NCBI RefSeq assembly: GCF_032104385.1
Contig: NZ_DAMCHJ010000007.1
Location: 84,409 to 148,408 of the forward strand
DNA from: Tissierella sp032104385
Lineage (GTDB): Bacteria; Bacillota; Clostridia; Tissierellales; Tissierellaceae
Reading direction: 5' to 3'
Length of the DNA: 64,000 bases
The notes under the pieces were generated by a model. That model did not search any database. It saw only the letters and a program-made list of their open reading frames with translations, and was not told the DNA's origin. The position numbers were made by a program, and so were the translations under genes. Below, one piece after another: positions 63,522 through 64,000 of the stretch. The number at the start of each line of letters is the position of its first letter. Position 1 is the first letter of the stretch.

Positions 63522-64000
63522 AAAAGTCAAAGGGGTTAGAATCAACCTCCAGCTCCTCGATTCACCCCTAATAGATATTAGATTATTTGATACGTATAAG
63601 GGTGATATCCTTGTAGACTCATGATGAACATAATTTTTATTAAACGTCTTACTATGAATAATATTAATATCTTATTTTTCCCAAATCAGCAAATAACTAA
63701 CTACCAAGTATAACCCTTTGTGTCAAAGTAATGACATGAATAAATCTCAAAAGTTCTAAAAAACATTAAATGTTACTAGACAAGATAAACAACACCTTTA
63801 GAGAGGATATACATAGATAAAATCCTCTCTAAATTTTTATCTATAATCATAAAAAATAGCAATAAAGCCATATGGATAATTCAATGGGTTTAAATCTCTA
63901 TCCTAAAAAGTTAGTAAAAATATGGTTGAAAAAGTATTAATCTTTCTTGACTCTATACTCTACATGATGTAAAATAAAATCAATACTACAGAATGTAGAA
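63522..64000. other. Non-coding tail of the window
   Basis: No ORF with a binding site is visible. An imperfect hairpin lies at 63530-63570 (AGGGGTTAGAATC against GATTCACCCCT). A better one, TTAGAGAGGAT with ATCCTCTCTAA at 63798-63832, is followed by a T-rich stretch. The rest is AT-rich without recognisable sites. Confidence 0.5.
63824..63915. repeat. Degenerate repeat, copy B
   Basis: This is the partner of the block at 62176-62345, with an internal deletion of about 70 bases. It starts CCTCTCTAAATTTTTATCT, identical over 19 bases to copy A, and contains the second block at 63881-63906 (ending CTATCCTAA). Confidence 0.55.

Overview
The window is chromosomal DNA from a low-GC, endospore-forming, anaerobic Firmicute. 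Most of the genes are clostridial in type. The sporulation genes (spoIIGA, sigE, sigG, ylmC), the B12-dependent ornithine fermentation operon, the sigma-54 activators, the T-box leaders and the AT-rich codon use together suggest Clostridia/Tissierellia, for example a Tissierella-like amino-acid fermenter. The genus is inferred, not proven.

Layout. 1-9989 (+): a division and cell-wall cluster, murE(end)-mraY-murD-ftsW-murG-murA-divIB-two DUF881 genes-sbp-ftsZ. 10121-14201: spoIIGA-sigE-sigG-ylmC-nrdR-pgeF. 14217-23800: a sigma-54 activator, a -24/-12 promoter, then ord-ortA-ortB-oraS-oraE-mutL-like-orr, a complete set for oxidising ornithine to alanine plus acetyl-CoA. 24015-31222: an M20 amidohydrolase, rarA, a second sigma-54 activator, a second -24/-12 promoter, an AGCS amino acid:cation symporter and a RocB-like M20 peptidase. 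31439-33145: T-box (Asn) and asnS. 33361-35211: a lipoprotein, a small membrane protein and decayed genes. 35383-38261: candidate Pho box, alkaline phosphatase, YibE/F. 38447-42043: a DUF3885 protein, then T-box (Leu) and leuS. 42153-49568: a small Cys-rich peptide on the minus strand, then addB-addA. 49636-52288: a trans-sulfuration-type PLP enzyme and two unrecognised membrane-associated proteins. 52820-54244 (-): two DUF421 proteins. 54494-57068: degV, TPP riboswitch, thiC. 57070-64000: a decaying tract with a methyltransferase pseudogene, an ABC-F gene behind twin hairpins, an IS3 remnant, a stalk-domain protein, a broken lipoprotein-like gene, an S51-type peptidase with an apparent ATT start, and a degenerate repeat pair.

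How it works together. Orr racemises L-ornithine, OraS/OraE move the terminal amino group to C4, Ord deaminates 2,4-diaminopentanoate, and OrtA/OrtB cleave the product thiolytically. The mutL-like ATPase probably maintains the B12 mutase. Two activators of RocR architecture, each directly 5' of a canonical sigma-54 promoter, suggest that two amino-acid catabolism modules are switched separately. Aminoacyl-tRNA synthetases, thiamine synthesis and phosphate scavenging each carry recognisable cis-regulation (T-boxes, TPP riboswitch, Pho-box-like repeats).

No CRISPR array, rRNA, tRNA or intact mobile element was found. The best candidates for something less described are the twin sigma-54 modules, the element between ord and ortA, the duplicated hairpins before the ABC-F gene, and the two ORFs that follow good ribosome binding sites but carry ATT where a start codon is expected.
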